NCBI RefSeq assembly: GCF_011927785.1
Contig: NZ_JAATJK010000001.1
Location: 1,612,001 to 1,676,000 of the forward strand
Direction: 5' to 3'
Length of the DNA stretch: 64,000 bases
Source: Micromonospora profundi
GTDB taxonomy: Bacteria > Actinomycetota > Actinomycetes > Mycobacteriales > Micromonosporaceae
Made by a program: the position numbers and the translations under genes. Within the stretch, counting starts at the first letter, position 1. Every line of letters begins with the position of its first letter. A model generated the notes under the pieces. That model was not told the origin of the DNA. It saw only the letters and a list, made by a program, of their open reading frames with translations, and did not search any database. Shown piece after piece: positions 51,088 through 60,565 of this stretch.

Positions 51088-54000
51088 TCACCATGCGGGG
51101 ACCAGGGGTCGCTTCTTCCCGGACCGGGGTGCTGGCGGCGGAGCCGCGTCCAGCACGCCGACGATCCGGTTGCGGGTCTGCGCCGGGTCGATCACGTCGT
51201 CCACCTCGAACACGCTCGCGATGTTGAGCGCGCTGCCGCGCTCGTACATCTGCGCCACCAGCCGCTGGTAGAGCGCCTCGCGCTCGTCCGGGTCGGTGAC
51301 CGCGTCCAGCTCCTTGCGGTAGCCGAGCCGTACCGCGCCCTCCAGGCCCATTCCGCCGAACTCGCCGGTAGGCCAGGACACTGTCAGCTCCGGCTCGTAG
51401 AAGCCGCCGCGAGCCATTGCCTGCGCGCCCAGCCCGTACCCCTTGCGCAGCACCACCGTCACCATCGGCACGGTCAGGCTGGCGCCGGCCAGGAACATCC
51501 GGCCGAAGTGCCGCACCTGCGCGCTCTCCTCGGCCGCCGGGCCGACCATGAAGCCCGGTGTGTCGCACAGCGAGACGATCGGCAGATCGAACGCGTCGCA
51601 CAGCTCCATGAACCGGGCCGCCTTGCTGCCGCCCTCGGCGTCGATGGCACCGCCGAGGTGGCGCGGATTGTTGGCGATGAGCCCCACCGGGCGGCCCGCC
51701 ACCCGGATCAGCGCGGTGATCATGCCGACGCCGTGCTCGCGCCGGAGTTCCAGCACCGAGTCCCGGTCGGCCAGCGTGTCGATCACGGTACGCACGTCGT
51801 ACGTGCGCCGCCGGTTCTCCGGCACCGCGTGGCGCAGCGCCCGCTGGTCCGGCTCCTCCCAGGTGTCGAGCCGACCCTGGAAGTAGGAGAGGTACTGACG
51901 GGTGGCGCGCACAGCCGCCGCGTCGTCGGGGACCACAAGGTCGACAACGCCGTTGACGGCGTGTACCGCTGTCGGCCCGATCTCCTCCGGGCGGTACACG
52001 CCGAGGCCGCCGCCCTCGATCATCGCAGGTCCGGCCATCCCGATGTTGGCGTCCGGGGTGGCCACGATGAAGTCGCTGCACGCGACGAGGGCGGCGTTGC
52101 CGGCGAAACACTTGCCGGTCACCACCGACACCGTCGGCACGAGCCCGCTGAGCCGGGCGAGCAGGGCGAACGCGCGGGTGTCCAGGTTGGCCACGCCCGG
52201 GTTCTCGGTGTCGCCGGGGCGCCCGCCGCCGCCCTCGGCGAACATGACGACCGGCCACCTGTTGCGTTCGGCAAGCTCGAAGAGCCTGTCCTTCTTGCGG
52301 TGCCCGTTGTAGCCCTGGGTGCCGGCCAGCACCGTGTAGTCGTAGGCCATCGCCACGCAGCCGGTGCGGTTGATCTGGCCGACACCGGCCACCAGGCCGT
52401 CGGCGGGGGTCCGGTCGATCAGGTCGTCGAGGCTGCGCCGCGCCCGCTGGCCGGCAAGGACCAGCGAGCCGTACTCGGAGAAGGTGCCCGCGTCGCAGAG
52501 GTCGTCGAGGTTCTCCCGGGCGGTGCGGTGCCCTCGGCCGTGCCGCTTCGCCACGGCGTCCGGCCGCGCCTCGTCCCGGGTCTTGTGCTGCCGGTCCAGG
52601 ACGCGCCGCAGGTCGGGGCGGATCAGGTCCGGGTCGGCCTCGGCCACCGTGTCGACAGTCGTCGCCGCGACCTCGCCGGCCAGCAGTGAGGCGAGCAGCG
52701 TGCCGGGGTGCACGGTCTGGCCGACGGCCACCGGCAGCCGGTCCACCACGCCGCTCGCGCCAGCCACGACCTGGTGTTCCATCTTCATCGCCTCGAGCAC
52801 CACCAGGACGGACGTCGCTGTCACCTGGTCGCCCTCGGCAGCCGGGACCGCGATGACAGTGGCCTCCATGGGTGCCCGGACCGCGATGCCGTCCGTGGCC
52901 TGCTCCGGCTCGGGTGCGGCGGCCGGATCGACGTCGGCGCCGGGGAACCACAGCGGCTCCCGGGCCGGCGCGGTGGCCAGGCCGGCGGCGTGCTCGTCGA
53001 GGAAGGCGGTCGTCGCGGTCCCGTCGGTCACCTCGGGGTGCTCCAGAAGCCGCCCCAGTACGCCCAGATTCGTGTCCACGCCCTCGACGCGGAACTCCGC
53101 GAGCGCCCGGGACGCCTTGCGCCGCAGCACCGACGGGTCACCGCCGGGCTCGTGCACGACCACCTTGGCCAGCAGCGAGTCGTACCCGGTGCCGACCCGG
53201 TAGCCGGCGTAGCCGTGGGTGTCGGTGCGTACGCCCCGGCCAGCGGGCGGGTCGAAGGCGGTGAGTACGCCGGTGGCGGGCAGGCTGCCGCCGTCGGGGC
53301 GGACCGTCTCGGTGGTGACCCGCAGCTGGATCGCCGTTCCGGCAGGCTTCGGCGCGGGCCCGTCCAGACCGATGTCGGCGAGGCTCGCTCCAGCTGCCAG
53401 GCGCAGCTGGATCTCCACGAGGTCGACGTCGAACACCTGCTCGGTGACCGTGTGCTCGACCTGCAGGCGCGGGTTGGCCTCCAGGAAGACGAAGTCGTCA
53501 GTGCCGACGAGGAACTCGACGGTGCCGACCCCGCGGTAGCCGAGTCCGGCGGCCAGGCGTACCGCCGCGTCGTGCACCGCGTCGCGTAGTCCAGCGGTCA
53601 GTCCGGGCGCCGGGGCGAGTTCCACCACCTTCTGCCGGCGCCGCTGGAGGCTGCAGTCCCGGTCGCCGAGGGCGACGGCCGCGCCGGTGCCGTCGCCGAC
53701 GATCTGCACCTCGATGTGCCGGCGGCCGGTGAGCAGCTGCTCGGCGTAGAGGGTGCCGTCGCCGAACGCGCCGAGCGCCTCGGACCGGCAGCGCTCGAAC
53801 GCGGCGGCCAGGTCGGCCGGGTCGGTGACCGGCCGCATCCCGCGCCCGCCGCCACCGGCAACGGCCTTGAGCATGATGCCCTCCGGCGCGCCGGCCAGGA
53901 ACTTCGCCGCTTCGTCGAACGTCGCCGGCCCGGTCGCCGGCACCACAGGGATACCTGCCGACTCCGCCGCCGCGCGGGCTGCGGTCTTGTCGCCAAGCAC

Positions 54001-54339
54001 CCGCAGCACCTGCGGCGCCGGACCGACGAACACCAACCCGGCCTCGGCGCAGCGGCGCGCGAACTCGGCGTTCTCGCTCAGGAACCCCCAGCCGGGATGC
54101 ACGGCCGTGGCTCCGGCCGCGTGGGCGGCCTCGATCAACGCGTTCTGATCGAGGTACGCCCCGACTCCGGCGCCGGGCAGCGGCACCGCCTGGTCCGCCC
54201 GGCGTACGTGCAGGCAGCGGTCGTCGTCGGCGGCGTACACCGTCACCGACGGCACGGCGAGGTCGGCGAGCGTCCGCAGCACACGGACGGCCACCTCGCC
54301 CCGGTTGGCCACCAGCACGCGGTCCGGGTAGATCCCCAC
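51088..54339 (-). CDS. Single-chain biotin-dependent acyl-CoA carboxylase (BC-BCCP-CT fusion)
   Basis: A 1083-residue protein; GTG 54339 (VGIYPDRVLVANRGEV) is chosen because GAGGAG lies eight bases upstream. Residues ~4-450 are biotin carboxylase (VLVANRGEVAVRV, AVAGGGGRGMRPV, CSLQRRRQKVVELAPAP, VEFLVGTDDFVFLEANPRLQVEHTVTE). Residues ~480-560 are the biotin carrier (LVVLEAMKMEHQV, biotinyl Lys519). The rest is carboxyltransferase (LAGQRARRSLDDLIDRTPADG, AGNAALVACSDFIVATPDANIGMAGPAMI, LCDTPGFMVGPAAEES, GGMGLEGAVRLGYRKEL). All three parts in one chain match the long-chain acyl-CoA carboxylase (LCC) type. It would form a 2-carboxyacyl-CoA in the pathway of its neighbours. Confidence 0.92.
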   Translation of the reverse strand: MGIYPDRVLVANRGEVAVRVLRTLADLAVPSVTVYAADDDRCLHVRRADQAVPLPGAGVGAYLDQNALIEAAHAAGATAVHPGWGFLSENAEFARRCAEAGLVFVGPAPQVLRVLGDKTAARAAAESAGIPVVPATGPATFDEAAKFLAGAPEGIMLKAVAGGGGRGMRPVTDPADLAAAFERCRSEALGAFGDGTLYAEQLLTGRRHIEVQIVGDGTGAAVALGDRDCSLQRRRQKVVELAPAPGLTAGLRDAVHDAAVRLAAGLGYRGVGTVEFLVGTDDFVFLEANPRLQVEHTVTEQVFDVDLVEIQLRLAAGASLADIGLDGPAPKPAGTAIQLRVTTETVRPDGGSLPATGVLTAFDPPAGRGVRTDTHGYAGYRVGTGYDSLLAKVVVHEPGGDPSVLRRKASRALAEFRVEGVDTNLGVLGRLLEHPEVTDGTATTAFLDEHAAGLATAPAREPLWFPGADVDPAAAPEPEQATDGIAVRAPMEATVIAVPAAEGDQVTATSVLVVLEAMKMEHQVVAGASGVVDRLPVAVGQTVHPGTLLASLLAGEVAATTVDTVAEADPDLIRPDLRRVLDRQHKTRDEARPDAVAKRHGRGHRTARENLDDLCDAGTFSEYGSLVLAGQRARRSLDDLIDRTPADGLVAGVGQINRTGCVAMAYDYTVLAGTQGYNGHRKKDRLFELAERNRWPVVMFAEGGGGRPGDTENPGVANLDTRAFALLARLSGLVPTVSVVTGKCFAGNAALVACSDFIVATPDANIGMAGPAMIEGGGLGVYRPEEIGPTAVHAVNGVVDLVVPDDAAAVRATRQYLSYFQGRLDTWEEPDQRALRHAVPENRRRTYDVRTVIDTLADRDSVLELRREHGVGMITALIRVAGRPVGLIANNPRHLGGAIDAEGGSKAARFMELCDAFDLPIVSLCDTPGFMVGPAAEESAQVRHFGRMFLAGASLTVPMVTVVLRKGYGLGAQAMARGGFYEPELTVSWPTGEFGGMGLEGAVRLGYRKELDAVTDPDEREALYQRLVAQMYERGSALNIASVFEVDDVIDPAQTRNRIVGVLDAAPPPAPRSGKKRPLVPAW

Positions 54340-54382
54340 GGTCAGCTCCTCTGCCTTGTCGCCCACGCCGCCATCGTTCCGG

Positions 54383-55594
54383 TCAGGCTGATGTCTGAGC
54401 GTTCAGCTCCGCACGGGCGATCGAGCGCCGGTGCACCTCGTCCGGGCCGTCGGCGAAGCGCAGCGTGCGCTGGTGGGCGTACATGCTGGGCAGTGGGGTG
54501 TCCGGTCCGAGGCCGGCGGCGCCGAACGCCTGGATGGCGTGGTCGAGCACGCGGAGCGCGACGTTGGGGGCGATGACCTTGATCCCGGAGATCTGGGTCC
54601 GGGCGGCCTTGTTGCCCTGGGTGTCCATCAGCCAGGCGGTGTAGAGCGTGTAGAGCCGCGCCTGGTCGATCTCGATCCGCGCGTCGGCGATCCAGCGCTG
54701 GATCTGACCCTGCTCGGACAGCGGGCCGCCGAACGCCACGCGGGACGTCACCCGCTGGCAGAGCAGCTCCAGGGCGCGCTCGGCCGCCCCGAGGGACCGC
54801 ATGCAGTGGTGGATCCGGCCCGGTCCGAGCCGCGCCTGGGCGATCGCGAAGCCGCCGCCCTCCTCGCCCAGCAGGTTCGTCACCGGCACCCGGACGTTCT
54901 CGAACGTGATCTCGCAGTGCCCCTCCTGGTCCTGGTAGCCCATGACGGTGAGGCTGCGGACGAGCGTGACGCCCGGGGTGTCCAGCGGCACGAGGACCAT
55001 GCTCTGCTGCCGGTAGGTGGGGCCGTCGGGGTCGGTCTTGCCCATCACGATGGCGATCTTGCACCGGGCGTCGCCGGCACCGGAGATCCACCACTTGTGG
55101 CCGTTGATGACGTACTCGTCGCCGTCGCGGACGATCGAGCACTGGATGTTGCGGGCGTCGGAGCTGGCCACCGCCGGCTCGGTCATCGCGAAGCAGGAAC
55201 GGATCTCGCCTTCCAGCAGGGGCTGGAGCCACTGCTTCTGCTGCTCCTCGGTGCCGAACATGGTGAGCAGTTCCATGTTCCCGGTGTCCGGGGCGGAGCA
55301 GTTCAGCGCCTGGGAGGCGATGTGCGAGCGGCCCAGGATCTCGGCAAGCGGCGCGTAGTCGAGGTTGGACAGGCCCTCGGTCCACTGGGTCTTGTGCGGC
55401 AGGAACAGGTTCCAGAGGCCACGGGCGCGTGCCTCGCGCTTGAGCTCCTCCATCACCGGAGGAAAGAAGTGCGGGTCACCGCTGTCGGCGAGTTGCTGCC
55501 GATAGACCGGCTCGGCCGGGTAGACGCACTCGTCCATGAACGTCAGCAGGGTTTCGCGCAGGGCGGCGGAGGTGGGCGAGTAGGCGAAGTCCAC
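54383..55594 (-). CDS. Acyl-CoA dehydrogenase
   Basis: A 403-residue protein from GTG 55594 ([20 protein letters not shown]), with GGAG eight bases upstream. ACAD motifs: [87 protein letters not shown]. The Arg/His catalytic context ([15 protein letters not shown]) matches the ACAD10/11-like group. First gene of the long minus-strand run; its promoter carries an 18-base palindrome between -35 and -10. Confidence 0.9.
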   Translation of the reverse strand: MDFAYSPTSAALRETLLTFMDECVYPAEPVYRQQLADSGDPHFFPPVMEELKREARARGLWNLFLPHKTQWTEGLSNLDYAPLAEILGRSHIASQALNCSAPDTGNMELLTMFGTEEQQKQWLQPLLEGEIRSCFAMTEPAVASSDARNIQCSIVRDGDEYVINGHKWWISGAGDARCKIAIVMGKTDPDGPTYRQQSMVLVPLDTPGVTLVRSLTVMGYQDQEGHCEITFENVRVPVTNLLGEEGGGFAIAQARLGPGRIHHCMRSLGAAERALELLCQRVTSRVAFGGPLSEQGQIQRWIADARIEIDQARLYTLYTAWLMDTQGNKAARTQISGIKVIAPNVALRVLDHAIQAFGAAGLGPDTPLPSMYAHQRTLRFADGPDEVHRRSIARAELNAQTSA

Positions 55595-55696
55595 GGAGAG
55601 CTCCAAGCGTCGTCGATCGGACCGGGGTCGGAAGCGGAGGTGAGTCCGGGTCTCCGACGATCCGGATGGTTGCGTCGGCCCGGTACCGGTGCTCAA

Positions 55697-55725
55697 ATTA
55701 GAGCCGACGTCGACGTCGGCGTCAA
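55697..55725 (-). promoter_or_regulatory. Promoter of the minus-strand catabolic operon with palindromic operator in the spacer
   Basis: On the minus strand TTGACG (55725-55720) and TCTAAT (55702-55697) are separated by 17 bases. The spacer is occupied by GCCGACGTCGACGTCGGC (55703-55720), a perfect 18-base palindrome overlapping the -35. A repressor bound here would block polymerase. The TetR protein encoded at 59712-60371 is the obvious candidate. Confidence 0.72.
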
Positions 55726-55775
55726 GAAATCGGACAGGTCCGTTGGTGGACCTTTTCGCGACGAATGGAGACGAC

Positions 55776-56939
55776 GTGGCGCCAGCCCGCGAAGCAGTCA
55801 TCGTGGCCACCGCACGGACGCCGATCGGTCGTGCGCACAAGGGGTCGCTCCGCCAGGCGCGGCCCGACGATCTGGCCGGATTCGCCATCGCGCAGGCCCT
55901 GGGAAAGGTCCCCGCTGTCACCCCTGACCAGATCGGCGACGTGATCGTCGGTACCGCGAATCCGGCGGGGGAGCAGGGCCTGAACGTCGGACGGCTGGCC
56001 GCGCTGCTGGCCGGGCTGCCCGACACCGTCACCGGGACCACAGTCAGCCGGGGATGCGCCTCCTCGCTCGACGCGATCCGGATCGCGGCGAACGCCATCG
56101 TGGCCGGCGAGGGCGACGTGTACGTCGCGGGCGGCGTCGAGAGCGTCTCCCGGACCTCAAGCGCACACATCGACGACGCCGCCATGAACCCGCGGTTCGG
56201 CACCGACCCCCTGCCGGACGCCTACATCACCATGGGGCGCACGGCCGAGAACGTGGCCGACCAGTTCGACATCTCCCGCGCCCGGATGGACGAGTACGCC
56301 AAGCTCTCCCAGGACCGAGCCGTCGCCGCCCGGGACCGTGGTTTCTTCGCCCGGGAGATCAGCCCGTACCGGCTGGACGACGGCACGCTCGTGGAACAGG
56401 ACGACTGCCCGCGCGCCAACGTCGACCTCGACGTGCTGGCCGGGCTTCCCACCCCGTTCAAGGTCGACGGACGGGTCACACCCGGCAACTCCTGCCCACT
56501 CAACGACGGCGCGGCCGCGGTCGTCGTGATGTCCGCCGAGCGCGCCCGCGACCTGGGGATCCAACCCCTGGCGCGGATCCTGGGCTGCGCCACCACCGGC
56601 CTGGCACCGGAGATCATGGGGGTCGGGCCGATCGAGGCGGTACGCCGGCTGCTCGACCGCACCGGGCTGGCCATCAGAGACGTCGACGTGCTGGAACTCA
56701 ACGAGGCGTTCGCGGCGCAGGTGCTGGCGGTCGTGGACGCCCTGAAGATCTCGGTGGAGGACCAGCTCAACCCGCACGGCGGCGGGATCGCCCTCGGTCA
56801 CCCCTTCGGCATGACCGGCGCCCGGATCATGACGACGCTGCTCAACGGGCTGGAGGCCACCGGCGGTACGGTCGGCGTCGAGACCATGTGCGTCGGCGGT
56901 GGGCAGGGGATGGCCATGGCTGTCGAGCGGATGGCGTGA
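55776..56939 (+). CDS. Acetyl-CoA acetyltransferase / 3-ketoacyl-CoA thiolase
   Basis: A 387-residue thiolase from GTG 55776 ([18 protein letters not shown]) with GGAG upstream. Nucleophile Cys94 in [12 protein letters not shown], His342 in [18 protein letters not shown], and second Cys372 in [11 protein letters not shown]; all conserved. It would cleave a 3-ketoacyl-CoA at the end of the cycle. Divergent from the ACAD gene and four bases upstream of the synthetase fusion gene. Confidence 0.92.
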   Translation: MAPAREAVIVATARTPIGRAHKGSLRQARPDDLAGFAIAQALGKVPAVTPDQIGDVIVGTANPAGEQGLNVGRLAALLAGLPDTVTGTTVSRGCASSLDAIRIAANAIVAGEGDVYVAGGVESVSRTSSAHIDDAAMNPRFGTDPLPDAYITMGRTAENVADQFDISRARMDEYAKLSQDRAVAARDRGFFAREISPYRLDDGTLVEQDDCPRANVDLDVLAGLPTPFKVDGRVTPGNSCPLNDGAAAVVVMSAERARDLGIQPLARILGCATTGLAPEIMGVGPIEAVRRLLDRTGLAIRDVDVLELNEAFAAQVLAVVDALKISVEDQLNPHGGGIALGHPFGMTGARIMTTLLNGLEATGGTVGVETMCVGGGQGMAMAVERMA

Positions 56940-56943
56940 CGCG

Positions 56944-59709
56944 ATGACGTACCCCACGGCGCACGCGCTCCGGTGGCCGGACCGGCCGGCGGTGGTGATC
57001 GCCGAGACCGGCGAAACCCTCACCTACGGTCAGCTGGACGACGCCTCCCGCCGACTGGCGCGGGCGATGTGGAACGCCGGCCTGCGCCCCGGAGACCACG
57101 TCGCACTGATGATGGCCAACCACCTGAGCTTCCTGGAGGTGTACTGGGCGGCCATGCGGTCCGGGCTGGTCCTCACCCCGATCGGCACCTCGCTGACCGC
57201 CGACGAGGCGGCCTGGATCGTCGACAGTTGCGGGGCCAGAGCCCTTGTGGTGGACGCGGCGGCACCCGCTGCGGGCGCCCTCGCCGCCGTACCCGCAATG
57301 GCGTTGAGGCTTGCCGTCGGTGGCCCGCTGGCGGGCTTCGACGACTACGCCGAGACGCTCGCGGCGTCGTCGGCCGAGCCGCTGGAGCACGAGCCGCTGG
57401 GCGTCGCGATGGTCTACAGCTCCGGCAGCACCGGGCGGCCCAAGGGGGTACGCCGCGAGTTGTCCGGCCGCACCGTGCAGGAGGGACACCCGCATTTCCT
57501 GCGCTGGCTCAGGGAGCTGTGGAAGTTCACCGACGACTCGGTGTTCCTGACTCCGGCCCCGCTGTACCACGCCGCGCCCCTGTCGTTCTCCAGCACCGTC
57601 ACGGCGGCCGGCGGCACCGTCGTGCTGATGCGCAGGTTCGACGCGGACGCGGCGCTCACGGCGATCGAGCGGTACGGCATCACCCACGCGCTGATGGTGC
57701 CCACGATGTTCGTCCGGCTGCTGCGGCTGCCCGCCGAGCGGCGTAAGGCCGCTGTGCTCGACTCGCTGTCCGTCGTGATCCACGGTGCCGGACCGTGCGC
57801 CGTCGACGTCAAACGCCAGATGATCGACTGGCTGGGGCCGATCCTGCTGGAGTACTACGCCGGCAGCGAGGACAACGGCACCACATTCATCGATTCGCAG
57901 GAGTGGCTGACGCACCCGGGGTCGGTGGGCCGCGCCATCGCCGGCTGCCGCGTGCACATCTGCGGCCCCGAGGGGGACGAGCTGCCGGCCGGGCAGGACG
58001 GCCTTGTGTACTTCGAGGCCGAGGGCGGTCGGTCCGACTTCGAGTACGTCGGTGGGGCCGACAGCTCGGCGGCCCGCCACCCGATACGCCCGGACTGGTC
58101 CACGCTCGGCGATATCGGCCACCTCGACGACGAGGGCTACCTCTACCTCACCGACCGACGGGACTATCTGATCATCTCGGGGGGCGTCAACATCTCGCCC
58201 CAGGAGATCGAGAACGCGGTGATCGGCTACGAGCCGGTGGTCGACGTCGCCGTGTTCGGCGTTCCGGACGAGGAACTCGGCGAGCAGGTCGTGGCGGTCA
58301 TCCAGCCCGTCGACCCGGCCGCCGACCGGGACGAGCTCGTGGCCGGGCTGCTCGCGTACCTGGCCGGTCGGCTGGCCCGGCACAAGATTCCGCGGTCGGT
58401 GTTCGTGGTGGAGGCCCTGCCGCGACTGCCCACCGGCAAGCTCGCCAAGAACCGCCTGCGGGAGCGGTACCTGCCGGCCCGCACCCTGGACACGACCGCC
58501 GGGCCGCAGGAGTTCCGGGCCTCCGTACGCGCGCTGTTGGAAAGGGAACTTCCGCCCGGCTGGAGCGGGCTCGGGGCGCTCGGGGAGGACGAACTGCACA
58601 AGTGGATAGCGCGCTGGCGAGCGGTGCTGGCCCGGCACCGCCTGCTCGCCCCCGGCTGGCCGGTCGAGCACGGCGGGCTCGGTCTCGCCCCGGACCAGCA
58701 GGTGGTGCTCCAGGAGGAGTTCGCAAGGGCCGGAGTGCCAAGCGGCAGCGGCAACGACCCGTTCGGCATCGACATGCTGGGCAACACCCTGCTCGCCCTC
58801 GGTACGCCCGAACAGCAGGCCCACTACCTGCCCCGGATCCTCGACGGCACCGACGTGTGGTGCCAGGGCTTCTCCGAGCCGGGTGCCGGATCCGACCTGG
58901 CAGCGGTGCAGACCCGTGCGGTGCTCGGCGCCGACGGGCGCTGGCGGCTCACCGGGCAGAAGATCTGGACGTCGAACGCGCACCTGGCGTCCTGGATCTT
59001 CGTGCTGGCCCGTACCGGCACCCGCGCCGAACGGCACCGTGGCCTGACCTTCCTGCTCGTGCCGCTGGACCAGCCGGGCGTCGAGGTACGCCCGATCCGG
59101 CAGCTCTCCGGCGCCTCCCACTTCAACGAGGTGTTCTTCACCGACGCGGTGGCCGCCGACGTGGTGGGCGCCGTCGGCGAGGGCTGGGCGGTCGCCATGG
59201 CGCTGCTCGGCCACGAGCGTGGGCAGTCCGCCACGACCCAGGCGATCCGGTACCGCGCGGAGTGGGAGCGGCTGGTCCGTACCGCCCGGGAGCACGGCAT
59301 GCTGGAGCGGGCCTGGGTACGCGACGGCCTTGCCGCCGCGTACGTCCGGATCGAGGTGATGGACGCGCTCGGCCGGCGGCTGGCCGGCGGCGGCCTCACC
59401 GGTGCCGACGCGGCGGGGGACGCCGCCCTGTTCAAGTTGCAGTGGAGCGCGCACCACCAGGCGGTGACCGAGCTGGCCCTGGAGATCCTCGGGCCGGAGG
59501 CCACCACGCCGACCGGGCGTGTGCTGGAGCTGGGCTACGGCGGCCCGGACGCGGCCGGCGCGCCGATCAGCTCGGCCTCCTGGGTCGACATCTTCTACAA
59601 CGCGCGACCCGGAACCATCTACGCCGGCACCACCCAGGTGCTGCGCAACGTGGTGGCCGAGCGCCTACTCGGGATGCCGAAGGAGGTGCGACCGGCAGGC
59701 CCCGGCTGA
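56944..59709 (+). CDS. Fusion: acyl-CoA synthetase (AMP-binding) + acyl-CoA dehydrogenase
   Basis: A 921-residue single open frame from ATG 56944. Residues ~1-510 are an AMP-forming ligase: VYSSGSTGRPKGVRRE (P-loop), EYYAGSEDNGTTF, GDIGHLDDEGYLYLTDRRDYLIISGGVNISPQEIE and PTGKLAKNRLRERY (catalytic Lys). After a short linker, residues ~525-921 are a complete acyl-CoA dehydrogenase: PVEHGGLGLAPDQQVVLQEE, WCQGFSEPGAGSDLAAVQT, GQKIWTSNAHLASWIFVLART, and the end YAGTTQVLRNVVAERLLGMPKE. Both activities normally come from separate genes and both sites appear intact. The product would activate and then dehydrogenate the same acyl chain. No frameshift or stop separates the halves. Confidence 0.88.
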   Translation: MTYPTAHALRWPDRPAVVIAETGETLTYGQLDDASRRLARAMWNAGLRPGDHVALMMANHLSFLEVYWAAMRSGLVLTPIGTSLTADEAAWIVDSCGARALVVDAAAPAAGALAAVPAMALRLAVGGPLAGFDDYAETLAASSAEPLEHEPLGVAMVYSSGSTGRPKGVRRELSGRTVQEGHPHFLRWLRELWKFTDDSVFLTPAPLYHAAPLSFSSTVTAAGGTVVLMRRFDADAALTAIERYGITHALMVPTMFVRLLRLPAERRKAAVLDSLSVVIHGAGPCAVDVKRQMIDWLGPILLEYYAGSEDNGTTFIDSQEWLTHPGSVGRAIAGCRVHICGPEGDELPAGQDGLVYFEAEGGRSDFEYVGGADSSAARHPIRPDWSTLGDIGHLDDEGYLYLTDRRDYLIISGGVNISPQEIENAVIGYEPVVDVAVFGVPDEELGEQVVAVIQPVDPAADRDELVAGLLAYLAGRLARHKIPRSVFVVEALPRLPTGKLAKNRLRERYLPARTLDTTAGPQEFRASVRALLERELPPGWSGLGALGEDELHKWIARWRAVLARHRLLAPGWPVEHGGLGLAPDQQVVLQEEFARAGVPSGSGNDPFGIDMLGNTLLALGTPEQQAHYLPRILDGTDVWCQGFSEPGAGSDLAAVQTRAVLGADGRWRLTGQKIWTSNAHLASWIFVLARTGTRAERHRGLTFLLVPLDQPGVEVRPIRQLSGASHFNEVFFTDAVAADVVGAVGEGWAVAMALLGHERGQSATTQAIRYRAEWERLVRTAREHGMLERAWVRDGLAAAYVRIEVMDALGRRLAGGGLTGADAAGDAALFKLQWSAHHQAVTELALEILGPEATTPTGRVLELGYGGPDAAGAPISSASWVDIFYNARPGTIYAGTTQVLRNVVAERLLGMPKEVRPAGPG

Positions 59710-59711
59710 GG

Positions 59712-60371
59712 TCAGTCCTTCTTGAGCCCGATCGCGTTGGCCCACAGGCGGGTCAGGCCGTCGACGGCGGCGTCGAGGTCGAACTCGTAGTCGGGGCCGG
59801 CGTCGGCGCCCATCCACAGGTACGCGAAGCGGCTGAGCATCGAGGTGAGGGCCACGGCGCTCAGGTGCGGGTCGAGGTCCGGGTCGGCGAAGCCGTCGGC
59901 CTGGAGCCTGCGGATCGAGCGTTCGGTCCGGCTCATGGTCTGCTGCGCCCGGGACTCACGGATCTTGTGGATGTCGTCGTTGAACGTGGACACCTGCTCG
60001 ATGATCGCCATGATCCGGCTGTGCCGGCGGTAGGACTCCAGGTAGCGGCGGTTGGCGGCCTCGATCCGTTGGTACGGGGTGAGGTCGGCCGACCCGCCGC
60101 GCTGGCCGTCGAACATCTCGGCCTGGATCTGCTCCGCGACGACCCGGAAGATCTCCTCTTTGGAGGAGAAGTACGTGTAGAACGAGCCGTGCGCGAGGCC
60201 GACCTCCTTCGCGATGTCGGTGATCCGGGCATCGATGAACCCGTCCCGCTCGAAGACCCGGTGGGCGCCCTCCACCAGCTTGGCGCGACGCTCGAGATAG
60301 CGCTTCGACTGCGTCGCCGCGCCGTCCGGACGCGCCGGCGTGGTGGTCCTGTTTGTCACTCGTCGCCCCAT
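59712..60371 (-). CDS. TetR-family regulator
   Basis: A 219-residue protein from ATG 60371 (GTG 60359 is an alternative). N-terminal HTH RRAKLVEGAHRVFERDGFIDARITDIAKEVGLAHGSFYTYFSSKEEIFRVVAEQI is classic TetR; the C-terminus is an all-helical ligand domain (LDPHLSAVALTSMLSRFAYLWMG). Convergent with the fusion gene (2-base gap) and divergent from the ABC operon. By context it probably represses the acyl-CoA genes, perhaps relieved by an acyl-CoA. Confidence 0.88.
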   Translation of the reverse strand: MGRRVTNRTTTPARPDGAATQSKRYLERRAKLVEGAHRVFERDGFIDARITDIAKEVGLAHGSFYTYFSSKEEIFRVVAEQIQAEMFDGQRGGSADLTPYQRIEAANRRYLESYRRHSRIMAIIEQVSTFNDDIHKIRESRAQQTMSRTERSIRRLQADGFADPDLDPHLSAVALTSMLSRFAYLWMGADAGPDYEFDLDAAVDGLTRLWANAIGLKKD

Positions 60372-60565
60372 TCGATCTCGTGTCGCCCGGTCGGTCGCTG
60401 TCGACCGGCCGTGTGAACCGAATCATAGAAAATCCTGGACACCGGGTAGTGCCTCGTCTTACCGTCCTGTGCAGCGAATCTGACCCCGACGTCAGAGTCA
60501 ACCCTAACTCCCCTGCTGGACGCGCGTCGCGGGTCTCCCAGGATTAACGCGAGAGAGGTGACGGG
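60372..60565. promoter_or_regulatory. Divergent promoter region of TetR gene and ABC operon with two inverted repeats
   Basis: CCGGTCG (60387-60393) and CGACCGG (60402-60408) form a 7-bp dyad close to the TetR start. TCTGAC and GTCAGA (60479-60484 and 60491-60496) form a second dyad; its core CCGACGTC also occurs in the palindrome at 55703-55720. Both are candidate TetR operators; no promoter hexamers could be fixed with confidence. Confidence 0.45.
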
